The position numbers and the translations under genes are program-made. The notes beneath the pieces were generated by a model that ran no database searches, had not been told where the DNA came from, and worked only from the letters and a program-made list of their open reading frames with translations. Below, in pieces: positions 32,056 through 40,919 of a stretch of DNA of 47,495 nucleotides (position 1 is the stretch's first letter; every line of letters begins with the position of its first letter). Source of the stretch: JAEVLT01 sp050496765 (lineage in GTDB: Bacteria > Bacillota > Bacilli > Bacillales > Cytobacillaceae). Location: contig NZ_JBNWEO010000022.1 in assembly GCF_050496765.1 (NCBI RefSeq), positions 1-47,495 of the forward strand. The letters run 5' to 3'.

Positions 32056-33924
32056 ATGAATTTTAGCATTAAACAAAAACTGATTGGCAGCTTTTTACTT
32101 GTTTCTCTACTCTTTGGATTATCATCTTTCTTTTCCTATCAAAATATGAAAACAACCAATCACTCTTATGAGTACATCGTTGGTACGGTAACAAAACTTC
32201 GCTCGATTACGAAAGACATTCAAACAGCCTCTGCACTGCAAGTAGGCTATTACCGGGCCTATATGTTATATGAAACTAATGAGTATAAAGATAAAATGAA
32301 TAAGGAAAACGCAAAGATTAACGAACTGATCAAGCAAGGAAATCAAATTTCAACGCTGCAGGAAACAAAAGATCGTCTGAATGCAATTGCGAAATTAAAC
32401 CGGCACTATAGCCAGACTTCAAATGAAGTCATGGACTCAATTTCAGCAGATAAACAAAAGGCGATTAATGACGGACTGATCAAAATTGTTCCGATCAGCA
32501 ATAAGATGACAGTAGCGACTGAGTCTTTAAATGATTGGCTGAAGAAAGAAGTTTTGGATAAAAAAATAGCGGAAACAAAAGCGAACTCGGTGTCGGGTTT
32601 GACAAAGGTTTTGCTATGGAGTGTCATTGCAACGCTCATAGCTCTTATTAGTGGGGTACTTATTTCAATTTATATCTCACGGCCGATTGTAAAACTTGGC
32701 AATAGTGCCAATCAAGTGGCTTCAGGAAATTTAAATGTCGAGAAGCTGATGCTTAAAAGCAAGGATGAGATTTTTCGTTTAAACCAATCTTTTGAAAAAA
32801 TGACGGAGAATTTGCGGAAAATGATTAGCGGGATTGCGAATTATTCGAATCAAGTTGCCGCGTCTGCAGAGGAATTAAACGCAAGTGCGGAGGAATCAAC
32901 AAAAGCAGCAGAAACGGTATCATCCGCCATTCAAGAAATTGCCAGCGGATCTGAGGTGACAACATCAAAATTGGAAACAAACTCAAGGGCTTTGCAAGAA
33001 GTTGTCGAAGGTGTGCTGCAAATCGCGAATCGAACATCTAATGTTTCCGCGCTATCGAAAAAATCTGCTTTTGAGGCGGAAGAAGGCGGACAATTTGTTG
33101 CCGATAACCTGAAGCAAATGAAATCGATTCAAGACTCCGTTACTCGTTCAAACACGGTGATTGGCTCGCTTTCCGATCGCTCGAAAGAAATTGGACATAT
33201 ACTCGAATTAATCAGCGGCATCACGGACCAAATCAACTTGTTAGCTTTGAATGCTGCGATCGAAGCTGCACGGGCAGGCGAACATGGAAAAGGATTTGCA
33301 GTGGTTGCGGATGAAGTCAGGAAATTGGCAGAGCAATCGCAGACTTCGACTAAAAATATTTCCAGCTTAATTGACGTCATTCAGCGAGATACGGAAGAAT
33401 CGGTAAAAATTATGCACGAAGTCATGGAAAATGTTCAAGTTGGAGTAGAAGTATCGGAACAAACCTCACAGAAATTCACACAAATTCTAACGAGCACGCG
33501 GCAGATGACACCGCAAATTGAAGACGTTTCGGCTACAGTAAATGAAATTACCGCAAATATTGAAGGGGTATCGGCATTGGCTGCTGAAATAGCACATTTG
33601 GCACACGCAAGTGCAGCGAACTCGGAGGAAGTGGCCGCCTCTACGGAGGAACAACTGGCATCAATGGAGGAAATCACTGCCTCCGCCCAAGCGCTTGCCT
33701 CAATGGCAGAAGAATTAATGGCACTTGTCAATTCTAAACGATATGGGATTCGTCCTCTGTCAATCAACAGGATTATTTCTGTTATGGGCAGAGGTTTTTT
33801 TATGGGATTAAGCAGAAGTAAGTTAGAAGAAATACGGATTGTACAAATCGCGGAAATCATGGAACCGTCCTGGAACCATCCAGTGAGTGGAAATCCGGAT
33901 AAAAGAAAATCGCGGGCATCATGA
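32056..33924 (+). CDS. Methyl-accepting chemotaxis protein with four-helix-bundle-type sensor
   Basis: 622 residues. Membrane helix 1 (about 10-27), an all-helical extracellular domain (28-185), membrane helix 2 (about 187-207), HAMP and the signalling coiled coil with the tip NLLALNAAIEAARAGEHGKG. CTGGGGGATTAATG stands before the ATG. The coiled coil ends as usual at AEELMALVNS near residue 560, but then about 60 unusual residues follow (KRYGIRPLSINRIISVMGRG ...), the last of them (GNPDKRKSR) encoded by the first unit of repeat array 4. The original C-terminus has been replaced or extended. Confidence 0.9.
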   Translation: MNFSIKQKLIGSFLLVSLLFGLSSFFSYQNMKTTNHSYEYIVGTVTKLRSITKDIQTASALQVGYYRAYMLYETNEYKDKMNKENAKINELIKQGNQISTLQETKDRLNAIAKLNRHYSQTSNEVMDSISADKQKAINDGLIKIVPISNKMTVATESLNDWLKKEVLDKKIAETKANSVSGLTKVLLWSVIATLIALISGVLISIYISRPIVKLGNSANQVASGNLNVEKLMLKSKDEIFRLNQSFEKMTENLRKMISGIANYSNQVAASAEELNASAEESTKAAETVSSAIQEIASGSEVTTSKLETNSRALQEVVEGVLQIANRTSNVSALSKKSAFEAEEGGQFVADNLKQMKSIQDSVTRSNTVIGSLSDRSKEIGHILELISGITDQINLLALNAAIEAARAGEHGKGFAVVADEVRKLAEQSQTSTKNISSLIDVIQRDTEESVKIMHEVMENVQVGVEVSEQTSQKFTQILTSTRQMTPQIEDVSATVNEITANIEGVSALAAEIAHLAHASAANSEEVAASTEEQLASMEEITASAQALASMAEELMALVNSKRYGIRPLSINRIISVMGRGFFMGLSRSKLEEIRIVQIAEIMEPSWNHPVSGNPDKRKSRAS

Positions 33925-34192
33925 AGACCGGGGTCGACCATATGGATGATTCAGGAAATATGGATAAAAGGTCAAATTGCACGGATAAAAGGAGAAAACC
34001 CGCGGATAAACTGGCAACTTCCACGGATAAAGGGAAAAAAGACACGGATAAACTGGCAACTTCCACGGATAAAAGGAAAAAACCCGCGGATAAACCGGAA
34101 ACTTCACGGATAAAAGGAAAAAACCCGCGGATAAACCGGAAACTTCCACGGATAAAGGGAAAAAAGACACGGATAAACCGGAAACTTCACGG
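33897..34192 (+). repeat. 21-bp GGATAAA repeat array 4
   Basis: One unit at 33897, a 60-bp gap, then about 11 units of 20-21 bp alternating between GGATAAACTGGCAACTTCCAC-like and GGATAAAGGGAAAAAAGACAC-like forms. The head AGTGAGTGGAAATCC matches those of arrays 1-3. The plus-strand frame through it (TDK/ADK repeats) is not a gene. Confidence 0.9.
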
Positions 34193-34267
34193 AAAAATCA
34201 AACAAAGCTTGGACAAATTAGCGAGTCACATGGATATAAGAATTCACAAAGGAACAAAATAACGGAT

Positions 34268-34291
34268 TTCCACACTCTCTTAAAAGTGTGG
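34268..34291 (+). terminator. Hairpin between array 4 and the oxidoreductase gene
   Basis: CCACACT/AGTGTGG stem; no clear T-run follows directly, so it is a weak candidate. Confidence 0.35.
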
Positions 34292-34329
34292 TAACCTATT
34301 TTTATAAAAAAGGATAAGGAGATGTCTAA

Positions 34330-35247
34330 ATGATAAAAGTGGGAGTTATCGGACTCGGAAACATTGCGCAAAAAGCCTATTTGCCGATATATGCGGCTAT
34401 AGATGATGTAGAATTTCACTTGTACACACCTAATCAGCAGAAAGCAGCGGCCATTGCGAGGAAATACCGCATAAGCCATGTGTATGCGAGTCTTGAATCG
34501 CTTATTCAAAGCGGGATCAAAGCGGCATTTGTCCATTCGTCAACAGAAACTCACGATGAGGTTGTGAGGGCACTTTTAACAAACGGGATCCATGTCTTTG
34601 TTGATAAACCAATTACAGATCATTACGAAACATCAAAAGCATTGGTTGAGTTAGCAGAACAAGAACATTTGTTGTTAAGGATCGGGTTTAATCGGAGATT
34701 TGCGCCAGGTATTCAACAGTTAAAAGAAGTGAAAAAGCCAAACATGGTAGTGGTAGAAAAACATCGTGCATCAAAGCCGAAAGATGTCCGAACGTTTATA
34801 TTCGATGATTTTATTCATGTAGTTGACACGATCAGGTACCTCTTTCCTTATCCAATTGAAGAAGTCATTGTAAGGGGGACGAAAAATAATGAACTGCTTT
34901 CGAATGTGACTGTACAATTGATCTCGAAGCAAGGTATCGCAATGGGGATCATGAACAGGGAAAGCGGATCTTCCGAAGAGAAGGCGGAAGTAATGAGTGC
35001 AAATGAAAAAAGAACAGCACTCAATCTTGCAAATATGGTGATTTCAACAGAGCAAACGCAAACGGAAGTCCGTTTTGGCGATTGGGAAACCACATTGAAC
35101 AAGCGGGGATTTGAAGCAATGGTTAAAGACTTTTTAGACACAATTGCCATTCAACAAAACGCTGAATCATTGACTGTTGCGCGCGATGCTCTCGAAACCC
35201 ACCGGCTTTGTGAAGAAATTACACAACAGCTCGAGGGACAAAACTAA
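34330..35247 (+). CDS. Gfo/Idh/MocA family NAD(P)-dependent oxidoreductase
   Basis: 305 residues. The N-terminal Rossmann fold has the dinucleotide-binding GVIGLGNIAQKAYLP and the VHSSTETHDEVV strand, followed by the family motif VFVDKPITDH with its conserved Lys-Pro. The C-terminal alpha/beta domain carries GFNRRFAPGI and FDDFIHVVDTIRYLF, whose Asp and His would be the catalytic pair. It oxidises or reduces a sugar or inositol-like substrate that cannot be predicted. AAGGAGATGTCTAA precedes the ATG. Single gene with a terminator at 35265. Confidence 0.9.
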   Translation: MIKVGVIGLGNIAQKAYLPIYAAIDDVEFHLYTPNQQKAAAIARKYRISHVYASLESLIQSGIKAAFVHSSTETHDEVVRALLTNGIHVFVDKPITDHYETSKALVELAEQEHLLLRIGFNRRFAPGIQQLKEVKKPNMVVVEKHRASKPKDVRTFIFDDFIHVVDTIRYLFPYPIEEVIVRGTKNNELLSNVTVQLISKQGIAMGIMNRESGSSEEKAEVMSANEKRTALNLANMVISTEQTQTEVRFGDWETTLNKRGFEAMVKDFLDTIAIQQNAESLTVARDALETHRLCEEITQQLEGQN

Positions 35248-35264
35248 AACTAACACTCACACAA

Positions 35265-35299
35265 GGAGGGCTTTTCGCTGGAAGAGCTCTCTTTTTCTT
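35265..35299 (+). terminator. Terminator of the oxidoreductase gene
   Basis: GAGGGCTTTTC/GAAGAGCTCTC stem with a 4-nt loop, then TTTTTC. Confidence 0.75.
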
Positions 35300-35344
35300 T
35301 AGACCTCCTACTTTTTTAGACTTTTTTCGACTGTGTCGCTCTTT

Positions 35345-35358
35345 ATCAAACGTTTGAT
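35345..35358. promoter_or_regulatory. ATCAAACGTTTGAT palindrome
   Basis: A further copy of the palindromic core seen at 6899 and 9081. Here too GAAATG follows and no gene start is near. Confidence 0.4.
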
Positions 35359-35450
35359 GAAATGGATCCAAAAGCATGATGATATCATCAAAGAGTGAAA
35401 GAAAATTGTCGAATGAAGAGGGGAAAAGTTCGACACTGACCTTGCTCTTC

Positions 35451-35619
35451 ATGTCCAAAGTATATAAAAATCAAAAAATTTATGAACTTTTAATGCAGAA
35501 GATTTTTTCAAGAAAAAAACAGTAAAAAGGTTCAGGCTGAAGCAGAAATCGCTGATATTCAGACCGATTTAGAAGCCACTGAATTCCGAAAGAAAATATT
35601 ATACTTCCAAAATATCTAA
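35451..35619 (+). pseudogene. Frameshifted small ORF of unknown function
   Basis: MSKVYKNQKIYELLMQKIFS... stops after 24 residues at an A-rich run; with one base removed the frame continues KKVQAEAEIADIQTDLEATE and FRKKILYFQNI before a TAA. The composition is that of a small coiled-coil protein. No ribosome site is evident. Low certainty. Confidence 0.3.
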
Positions 35620-35749
35620 TAATCAAGGTTCGGCTAAACGTACGATAAACAATGATCACACGAGATGGAACAACAACATGCTTGTTATGTGAAAATAGCA
35701 TTTACTTTTAAAATGACTCGTATCATAATGGGAAACGAGGAGGGATAAA

Positions 35750-36847
35750 ATGGAACTTTTGACAAGTGATATTCGTACGACAATAAAGGGGAACGGTTAC
35801 AATCAATTTGGAAAAAGGGTTTTGATCACCCAGCTACGATTTTCCACATTGGAGGCCATATTTGAAGTAGATCCTGAAGTACAGCGAAGCTTGGATCCAA
35901 AACGGCGTTCAGAAATTCGAGAGTTCATTATGGATGCATTGGAACATAAAGATTTTTACTTTTCCCCATTTGTGTTTTCAGCAAGAGGGGCAATCAAGGA
36001 AACGCAATACGGTTGGGAACTCGACCCCGGATGCAAACTTTACATCATTGATGGACAGCACCGTTCGTCCGCGATGTCTTCGGCATTAAGCCATTTAAAA
36101 TCACGGAAAGAATCGGCAGAAGAATCCGGGAACCTAGAGGAAGCAAACAAAATTCAAATCTACATTGACAAACTCAGAAACTACCCTGTCTCCATGCAAG
36201 TTTACCTAAACTTAACACAACAAGAAGAACGCCAGCTGTTCACTGATATTAATACAGAACGAAAAGACGCCCACATCGGCCTTGTCATGCAGTACGATCA
36301 GCGGGATGAGTATACCGAGTTATCGCGGCAGGTGGCAAACCAACTGCAATCGCAGTTTGAGATTGAACAAAAATTATCGCGGCTGACAATGCAAAATACC
36401 GCGCTTACTTCCCTAATCAATATTCGAAAATGCCTCATTGCCCTGTTTGAAGGCAAGTTATCTGAAAAAAAAGGTGCACCTTATTTTCGAAACTGCAATC
36501 CAAATGATGTTCCGAAAATTTCCCTTTCCTTTTTTGAAAGCTGGCAGAAACTGTTTCCGCCTCAAATGGCCAACCGAAAACGGTTTGTATCAGGACTGAC
36601 AGGAATTCAAGTAGCGTTAGCGTACACCGTTTATTTGCTAACGAAAAAAGACACCACCTCCCATCTAGAAGCCATCCACCATGTGATGATGTTAAAAAAT
36701 TACTGTACATGGAAACACGATGATCCATTGTTTTCCCACATCTACGATCCAGCCACAGGAAAGATAAAAAACCATTCCACTACAACTGCAATCGAAACCA
36801 CAGCAATGAACTTCATCAACATTTTAGACCGGGAAAGGTTGATTTAG
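35750..36847 (+). CDS. DGQHR-domain protein, DndB-like
   Basis: 365 residues. The diagnostic IIDGQHRSSAM lies near residue 101, preceded by LDPKRRSEIREFI and followed by LTQQEERQLFTDINTERKD, the pattern of DGQHR proteins related to DndB, the regulator of DNA phosphorothioation. The fold is ParB/sulfiredoxin-like. No dndCDE genes are in the window, so this is an orphan; its role could be regulatory or defensive. AACGAGGAGGGATAAA precedes the ATG. The next gene, a divergent relative, starts 1 nt after its stop. Confidence 0.8.
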   Translation: MELLTSDIRTTIKGNGYNQFGKRVLITQLRFSTLEAIFEVDPEVQRSLDPKRRSEIREFIMDALEHKDFYFSPFVFSARGAIKETQYGWELDPGCKLYIIDGQHRSSAMSSALSHLKSRKESAEESGNLEEANKIQIYIDKLRNYPVSMQVYLNLTQQEERQLFTDINTERKDAHIGLVMQYDQRDEYTELSRQVANQLQSQFEIEQKLSRLTMQNTALTSLINIRKCLIALFEGKLSEKKGAPYFRNCNPNDVPKISLSFFESWQKLFPPQMANRKRFVSGLTGIQVALAYTVYLLTKKDTTSHLEAIHHVMMLKNYCTWKHDDPLFSHIYDPATGKIKNHSTTTAIETTAMNFINILDRERLI

Positions 36848-36848
36848 T

Positions 36849-37889
36849 TTGATTATTCATGATGTTTTATTAAAAAAACAAACAGTAGCTGTTTATTCCA
36901 TTCAGGAACTGTCTTCTATGATTGAAAGTGGAAAAGTAACCTTACGAGATGTCAACAAACTGCAAGTACGCGCATTAAAAAAATATTTATTCGAAAATGT
37001 CAGCAGTGAACAAATTTATTTTCCACCTATCGTTGCTACTACAGAAAGTTTAAACCTGGATGAGGAGAAGCCGGGACGATTTGCGATAATCGATGGCACG
37101 CAGCGGCTAAAGGCGCTTTGTTTATTGGAGGAAATGGCACACAAGGCAACGATGAGCGAAAAGCTTGAAGAGGTGAAAATGGGCTATAAACTGCTTTCTT
37201 TTTTTCACCATGGTTCTGTATCCCTTTTGATTTTTGCAGGGCTGAGCCCAGCTGAGTGCGATCAGCTATATATTGACCTAAATACAAAAGGGAAGAAAGT
37301 GGCACTTTCCAAACGGATCTCTTTTGATTCACGCAGTGGGTTAAATACCATTACGAATCAGGTATTGAAATCCAATCGCCAGTTAAAATTGGCTGGAGTA
37401 GAAGTAGAAAAGCGTGCGGTCATCCGGCCGAAGAATAAAAAATTGCTATCGCTGACCCAACTGCGTCAGATCGTCGGGATTTTTTTGGCAGGAAAAATGG
37501 TGTACCGGGTAACGGAGGAAAATTTCTATCCTTACTTGCAAGCAGATGAATACATCCAACTGCTGAATACATGGTTTAATGAATTGTTTAGTTGCTTTCC
37601 TGCCGAACGTATTGGCGATTTTAACGTATCAATGATTGCCAACACACCGTTATTAATGAGCATTGCCTACTATGCCAATAAAGGGTTGGAAAAGGATTCA
37701 TTTGCAGAGCGAAAAAAAGAACTGCTGAACCGCATGAAGCCGCTAAGAAAGGTGAATTGGGAGCGAACCAACCCCATTTGGCAGCAGTTCAATGGAACGA
37801 AAAAGAGAAGGGACGGTTATTTTTATTTGGCAAATGACAAAGAAACGATTGAAAGCCTCGTCGCGTGGCTGCAAAAACAAGGGAGGTGA
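36849..37889 (+). CDS. Second DGQHR/DndB-like protein (DGTQR variant)
   Basis: 346 residues, paired with the gene before it. The signature is IIDGTQRLKAL, with Thr-Gln in place of Gln-His, followed by LSPAECDQLYIDLNTKGKKV, which parallels the LTQQEE...FTDINTERK segment of its partner. The start is probably TTG 36849, coupled to the end of the first gene. Two unlike members in tandem suggest a heteromeric complex. Substrate and reaction unknown. A terminator separates it from the ComK gene. Confidence 0.75.
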   Translation: MIIHDVLLKKQTVAVYSIQELSSMIESGKVTLRDVNKLQVRALKKYLFENVSSEQIYFPPIVATTESLNLDEEKPGRFAIIDGTQRLKALCLLEEMAHKATMSEKLEEVKMGYKLLSFFHHGSVSLLIFAGLSPAECDQLYIDLNTKGKKVALSKRISFDSRSGLNTITNQVLKSNRQLKLAGVEVEKRAVIRPKNKKLLSLTQLRQIVGIFLAGKMVYRVTEENFYPYLQADEYIQLLNTWFNELFSCFPAERIGDFNVSMIANTPLLMSIAYYANKGLEKDSFAERKKELLNRMKPLRKVNWERTNPIWQQFNGTKKRRDGYFYLANDKETIESLVAWLQKQGR

Positions 37890-38024
37890 GAACGATGTAA
37901 AGGGGGGCCAGGCATGGAGGCATGCACAAAATCGGATAAAGGAGTCTAATTATTGGAAAACGGAGCGAACAAAACCCCCGGGGAATTAATCTGGCGGACG
38001 AACCCCCTGGGGGCAAGGCAAATT

Positions 38025-38061
38025 GGGTATACCCAACTTTATTGTAGTATACCCTTTTTTT
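38025..38061 (+). terminator. Terminator between the DndB-like pair and comK
   Basis: GGGTATAC/GTATACCC stem followed by seven T, 33 nt before the comK start. A GC-rich inverted repeat (CCCCCGGGG, CCCCCTGGGGG) lies just upstream at 37975-38013. Confidence 0.8.
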
Positions 38062-38094
38062 CATAAATTTCAACCTGAAAAAGGGGGAGTTTCG

Positions 38095-38664
38095 ATGAAG
38101 ATTCAACCGTGCTACATAATCAATGATAAAACGATTTTGCTTAAGGGAGAGTATGATGTATTTGGCAAACTGTGCACAAGAGTGTTTGAAGAGGATCAAA
38201 CGGTGCTTGTCGACAGGACACCTGTTGAGATCATAAACAATACACTCTTGATTATAGGTGATGATTTTCGTGGCGCGTTAGAAAGTTCGCGGTATTTATT
38301 AGGAGAAATGAAGATGTACCCGATAAAGATCAACGAAACATTGGACATTTGGCTGTTTCCAACAAAATCGTATAAAAAGGATAATTGTGTGTGGTTCGCG
38401 CTTTCGCATATTCGCAAAACAAAGGCGATCGGTGTGCGTAAAACGGAAGTCAGCTTAAGTTATGGACATACCTTTAAAGTTGAAATGAAACAAAGTTCCT
38501 TTAACGATAAACGTCAAAAGGCAGAAGATTTGCGGGGAATCATTCGGAAGAATAGCAAAAATCCAATGATCTTCTACCAAAAACCGAAACAACAAGGCTT
38601 TTATATTTGCGAGGATTGCTACCAGCGCAAAGAGATCGATCCACCTGAAAAAACTGAAGACTAA
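38095..38664 (+). CDS. comK: ComK family competence transcription factor
   Basis: 189 residues, the length of ComK (192 in B. subtilis). Conserved parts are the N-terminal strand region YIINDKTILLKGEYDVFGKL, then LGEMKMYPIKINETLDIWLF, the block PTKSYKKDNCVWFALSHIRK and the DNA-binding half with TEVSLSYGHTFKVEMKQSSF. ComK activates DNA-uptake and recombination genes by binding K-boxes. GGGGGAGTTTCG precedes the ATG at 38095; the longer frame to 38023 crosses the terminator and is rejected. The C-terminal end CEDCYQRKEIDPPEKTED differs from B. subtilis ComK and has a Cys pair. It may be a ComK paralogue rather than the master regulator. Confidence 0.85.
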   Translation: MKIQPCYIINDKTILLKGEYDVFGKLCTRVFEEDQTVLVDRTPVEIINNTLLIIGDDFRGALESSRYLLGEMKMYPIKINETLDIWLFPTKSYKKDNCVWFALSHIRKTKAIGVRKTEVSLSYGHTFKVEMKQSSFNDKRQKAEDLRGIIRKNSKNPMIFYQKPKQQGFYICEDCYQRKEIDPPEKTED

Positions 38665-38669
38665 CGAAC

Positions 38670-38706
38670 AAGCAGCGGCCATCCTTACGGAAATGGCCGC
38701 TGCTTT
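38670..38706. terminator. Bidirectional terminator between comK and vanZ-like genes
   Basis: AAGCAGCGGCCAT/ATGGCCGCTGCTT stem of 13 bp with a ~9-nt loop between two convergent genes. Confidence 0.85.
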
Positions 38707-38722
38707 AGTTGATGAACCAAGT

Positions 38723-39184
38723 TTAATGAAAAGCCTTTTTTAGCGACACAATGAAATAGACCGAAATAATTCCAAGTGTATCAATCCCAAGATCATACAG
38801 CCGGCCGTCTCTACCCAAAAAAAGCTGGAAAAACTCCGTTAGAAATGCAAAGCCAAACGAGAGCACAACAGCCCTTTTGTGGTTTTTCAAAAGCCCGTAA
38901 ACAAGCAAATCAAAGATAGCAAATCCGATAAAATGCCCCAATTTGACAACAACAAAATCCTCATGAATCAACGTAAAATCGCCTAAGTAAAAAAAGCCGG
39001 CAAAGTTCGGATGGGCATTCCATTGAAAGCCGATCGATTGAAAATCAATGAACTGTTCAAGGCTTTTCGTCCACGTATTTAGCAATAAAAAAAGCCCCCA
39101 AAAAATAACGAGCGACAGCCTAACGAGTGAAAAGGACTTCCTTTTTACTGTCCTTCTTGTAACCGGAATGGGATGTTGTTCCAT
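38723..39184 (-). CDS. VanZ-like family membrane protein
   Basis: 153 residues with four hydrophobic segments. The VanZ pattern is seen in KLGHFIGFAIFDLLVYGLL and SFGFAFLTEFFQLFLGRDGR then LYDLGIDTLGI, with the conserved Glu-Phe-x-Gln and Arg-x-x-Asp. Members give low-level glycopeptide resistance or unknown membrane functions. TAGGAGTATAAA precedes the ATG. Single gene. Confidence 0.85.
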   Translation of the reverse strand: MEQHPIPVTRRTVKRKSFSLVRLSLVIFWGLFLLLNTWTKSLEQFIDFQSIGFQWNAHPNFAGFFYLGDFTLIHEDFVVVKLGHFIGFAIFDLLVYGLLKNHKRAVVLSFGFAFLTEFFQLFLGRDGRLYDLGIDTLGIISVYFIVSLKKAFH

Positions 39185-39485
39185 TTTATACTCCTAACAA
39201 TCGCAATTTATCCTCTATTCTAGTAAAAAAAGATTCAAAAGACTGTCGAAAAAAGTCAGTGAAAATCGGAATGATTATACAGTTTATAACAGGTAAAAAT
39301 ACCCTTTACATGTTAATTATGGTCTACTATACTAATTTTAATAACACAAACTTCGTCAGAAAGGGCAAAACGATTGAAAAATAGTGACGCAAAACTTCAG
39401 TGGCTACCATCAAATTGATTATGCCAGCCAGTTGCCAAGACGGATTCCGAAAATCGATTGCTGCAAAAGCAAAAGGAGGAATTTT
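39185..39485. other. Intergenic region
   Basis: Divergent promoters for the VanZ-like gene and the small gene at 39486 should be here. I see no gene and no clear structure. Confidence 0.4.
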
Positions 39486-39674
39486 GTGTTGAAAAAACAA
39501 GTTCTTAAAGTAGAATATTATTGGCATTTAGGTCTGCAACACTACAATGAACGGCTGATGAACGATTGCAGCAGGGCTGATCTGAAAATGAAAATGAAAT
39601 GGAAAATCAAAGCGTTATACCATCACAGTAAAGTGCTCGAACTGTTTTCAAAACTGCAGGCAATTGCTGATTGA
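39486..39674 (+). CDS. Small basic hypothetical protein, 62 aa
   Basis: AAAGGAGGAATTTT precedes a GTG start. The protein VLKKQVLKVEYYWHLGLQHY... NERLMNDCSRADLKMKMKW ... SKVLELFSKLQAIAD is helical and rich in Lys, His and Tyr. It ends 38 nt before the VOC gene and is probably co-transcribed. Family unknown. Confidence 0.6.
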   Translation: MLKKQVLKVEYYWHLGLQHYNERLMNDCSRADLKMKMKWKIKALYHHSKVLELFSKLQAIAD

Positions 39675-39712
39675 ATTTTAATCGTATTGCCTAATCGAAT
39701 GAGGGGGCTACC

Positions 39713-40099
39713 ATGAAGTTAAATCGTATTCATCATATTGCCATTATTGCATCGAACTATGAAAAATCAAAAGACTTTTACACTAGAATTTTGGGATTGA
39801 AGCCAATTCGCGAGATCTACCGCAAGGAGCGGGATTCGTACAAGCTTGATTTGGAAGTAAACGGGGAATATCAAATTGAACTGTTTTCGTTCCCAAACCC
39901 GCCAAAGCGGCCAAGCTTTCCAGAGGCGGCTGGATTGCGCCATCTTGCATTTGAGGTGGACGCCATCGAAGAAGCAGCAGAATATGTGGCACAGCATGGA
40001 ATCGAAGTAGAGCCTATTCGGATCGATCCTTTTACTGATAAAAAGTTTACCTTTTTTGCCGATCCCGACGGTCTGCCAATAGAACTGTATCAGAAATAA
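39713..40099 (+). CDS. VOC family protein (glyoxalase I-like)
   Basis: 128 residues forming two beta-alpha-beta-beta-beta modules. IHHIAIIASNYEKSKDFYTR holds the first metal-ligand His, GEYQIELFSFPNP the first Glu, LRHLAFEVDAIEEAA the second His and GLPIELYQK the final Glu, so the complete H-E-H-E metal site of glyoxalase-type enzymes is present. Close to the uncharacterised YaeR/GloA2 group. Detoxification of an aldehyde is possible. GAGGGGGCTACC precedes the ATG. Confidence 0.88.
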   Translation: MKLNRIHHIAIIASNYEKSKDFYTRILGLKPIREIYRKERDSYKLDLEVNGEYQIELFSFPNPPKRPSFPEAAGLRHLAFEVDAIEEAAEYVAQHGIEVEPIRIDPFTDKKFTFFADPDGLPIELYQK

Positions 40100-40164
40100 T
40101 TTCATCAAAAACATCGAAACGTACCTGGCTACTGTTGCCAATAAAAATGAGGGGAAGAATTCCA

Positions 40165-40861
40165 ATGATTCGCGAATTAATTGAAAAAACAGCATTCTCT
40201 CACTCCTACCAGTCCCTTTACCGGGTAGAAGACATGCTTGAATGGGGAGCTGAATTTCTTTTTCGAACGAAAAACGGAAATCCCGAGCAAATCTTTCAAA
40301 TGGCAAAAGAGAAAAACCAACTATTTGAATTGGATACAAAATCCATTTATACAGCATTGCGTGCCCGCTTTACACACCTTACACTTAACGGGTATGCGTT
40401 TGTAAACATTTACCCGTCAACTATTCTCCATACAAAATTCCAATCGTTTATTCGAAACTTATTGGAAGAATTCCCAAATTCCTCGCAAAAAATCGTTTTC
40501 GAAATCATCGAAACAGAGAAAACGACAGATTTAAACCTCCTCAAAGAAAGAATTCATTACCTAAAAAGCTGCGGCTTTCAGATCGCCATGGACGATGTCG
40601 GCATGGGCTGGCTCCTCCCTTAGCCTGATGATCGAACTCGAACCTAATTTTATCAAGCTCGACCGCTACTTTTCCATCGGCTTAGCCGCAAGCTGCAAAA
40701 AACAAAAAATGATCCAGCTTCTTTTGCACTATTTTCAAGGAACCGAAACAAACATCATTCTCGAAGGCATTGAAACAACCAAAGACCTCAACACCGCCCA
40801 ATCCCTAGGAGTGAATTTTTGTCAAGGCTACCTACTCGCCATGCCAAAACCGATTTTTTAA
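40165..40861 (+). pseudogene. EAL-domain c-di-GMP phosphodiesterase gene with a one-base frameshift
   Basis: The first frame (AGGGGAAGAATTCC, ATG 40165) has GAEFLFRTKNGNP in the EAL-motif position, YAFVNIYPSTIL, KIVFEIIETEK and IAMDDVGMGW, then stops at 40623. One base less near 40612 gives SSLSLMIELEPNFIKLDRYF and continues with NIILEGIETTKDLNTAQSLG and FCQGYLLAMPKP to 40861. The Glu, Asn, Glu, Asp-Asp, Lys, Glu and Gln residues used for Mg2+ and c-di-GMP are all kept across the break, so the enzyme was functional until the insertion, or the frame is disrupted only in this assembly. Confidence 0.85.
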
Positions 40862-40919
40862 AAATGAATCTTATTTCACTGGTAAACCGGTTTTGTTCAA
40901 CAGACCAAAACGGCTTTTT

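Noticed and set aside
33921..34262. Plus-strand open frame with TDK/ADK repeats
   Set aside because: Translation of repeat array 4; low complexity, no ribosome site.
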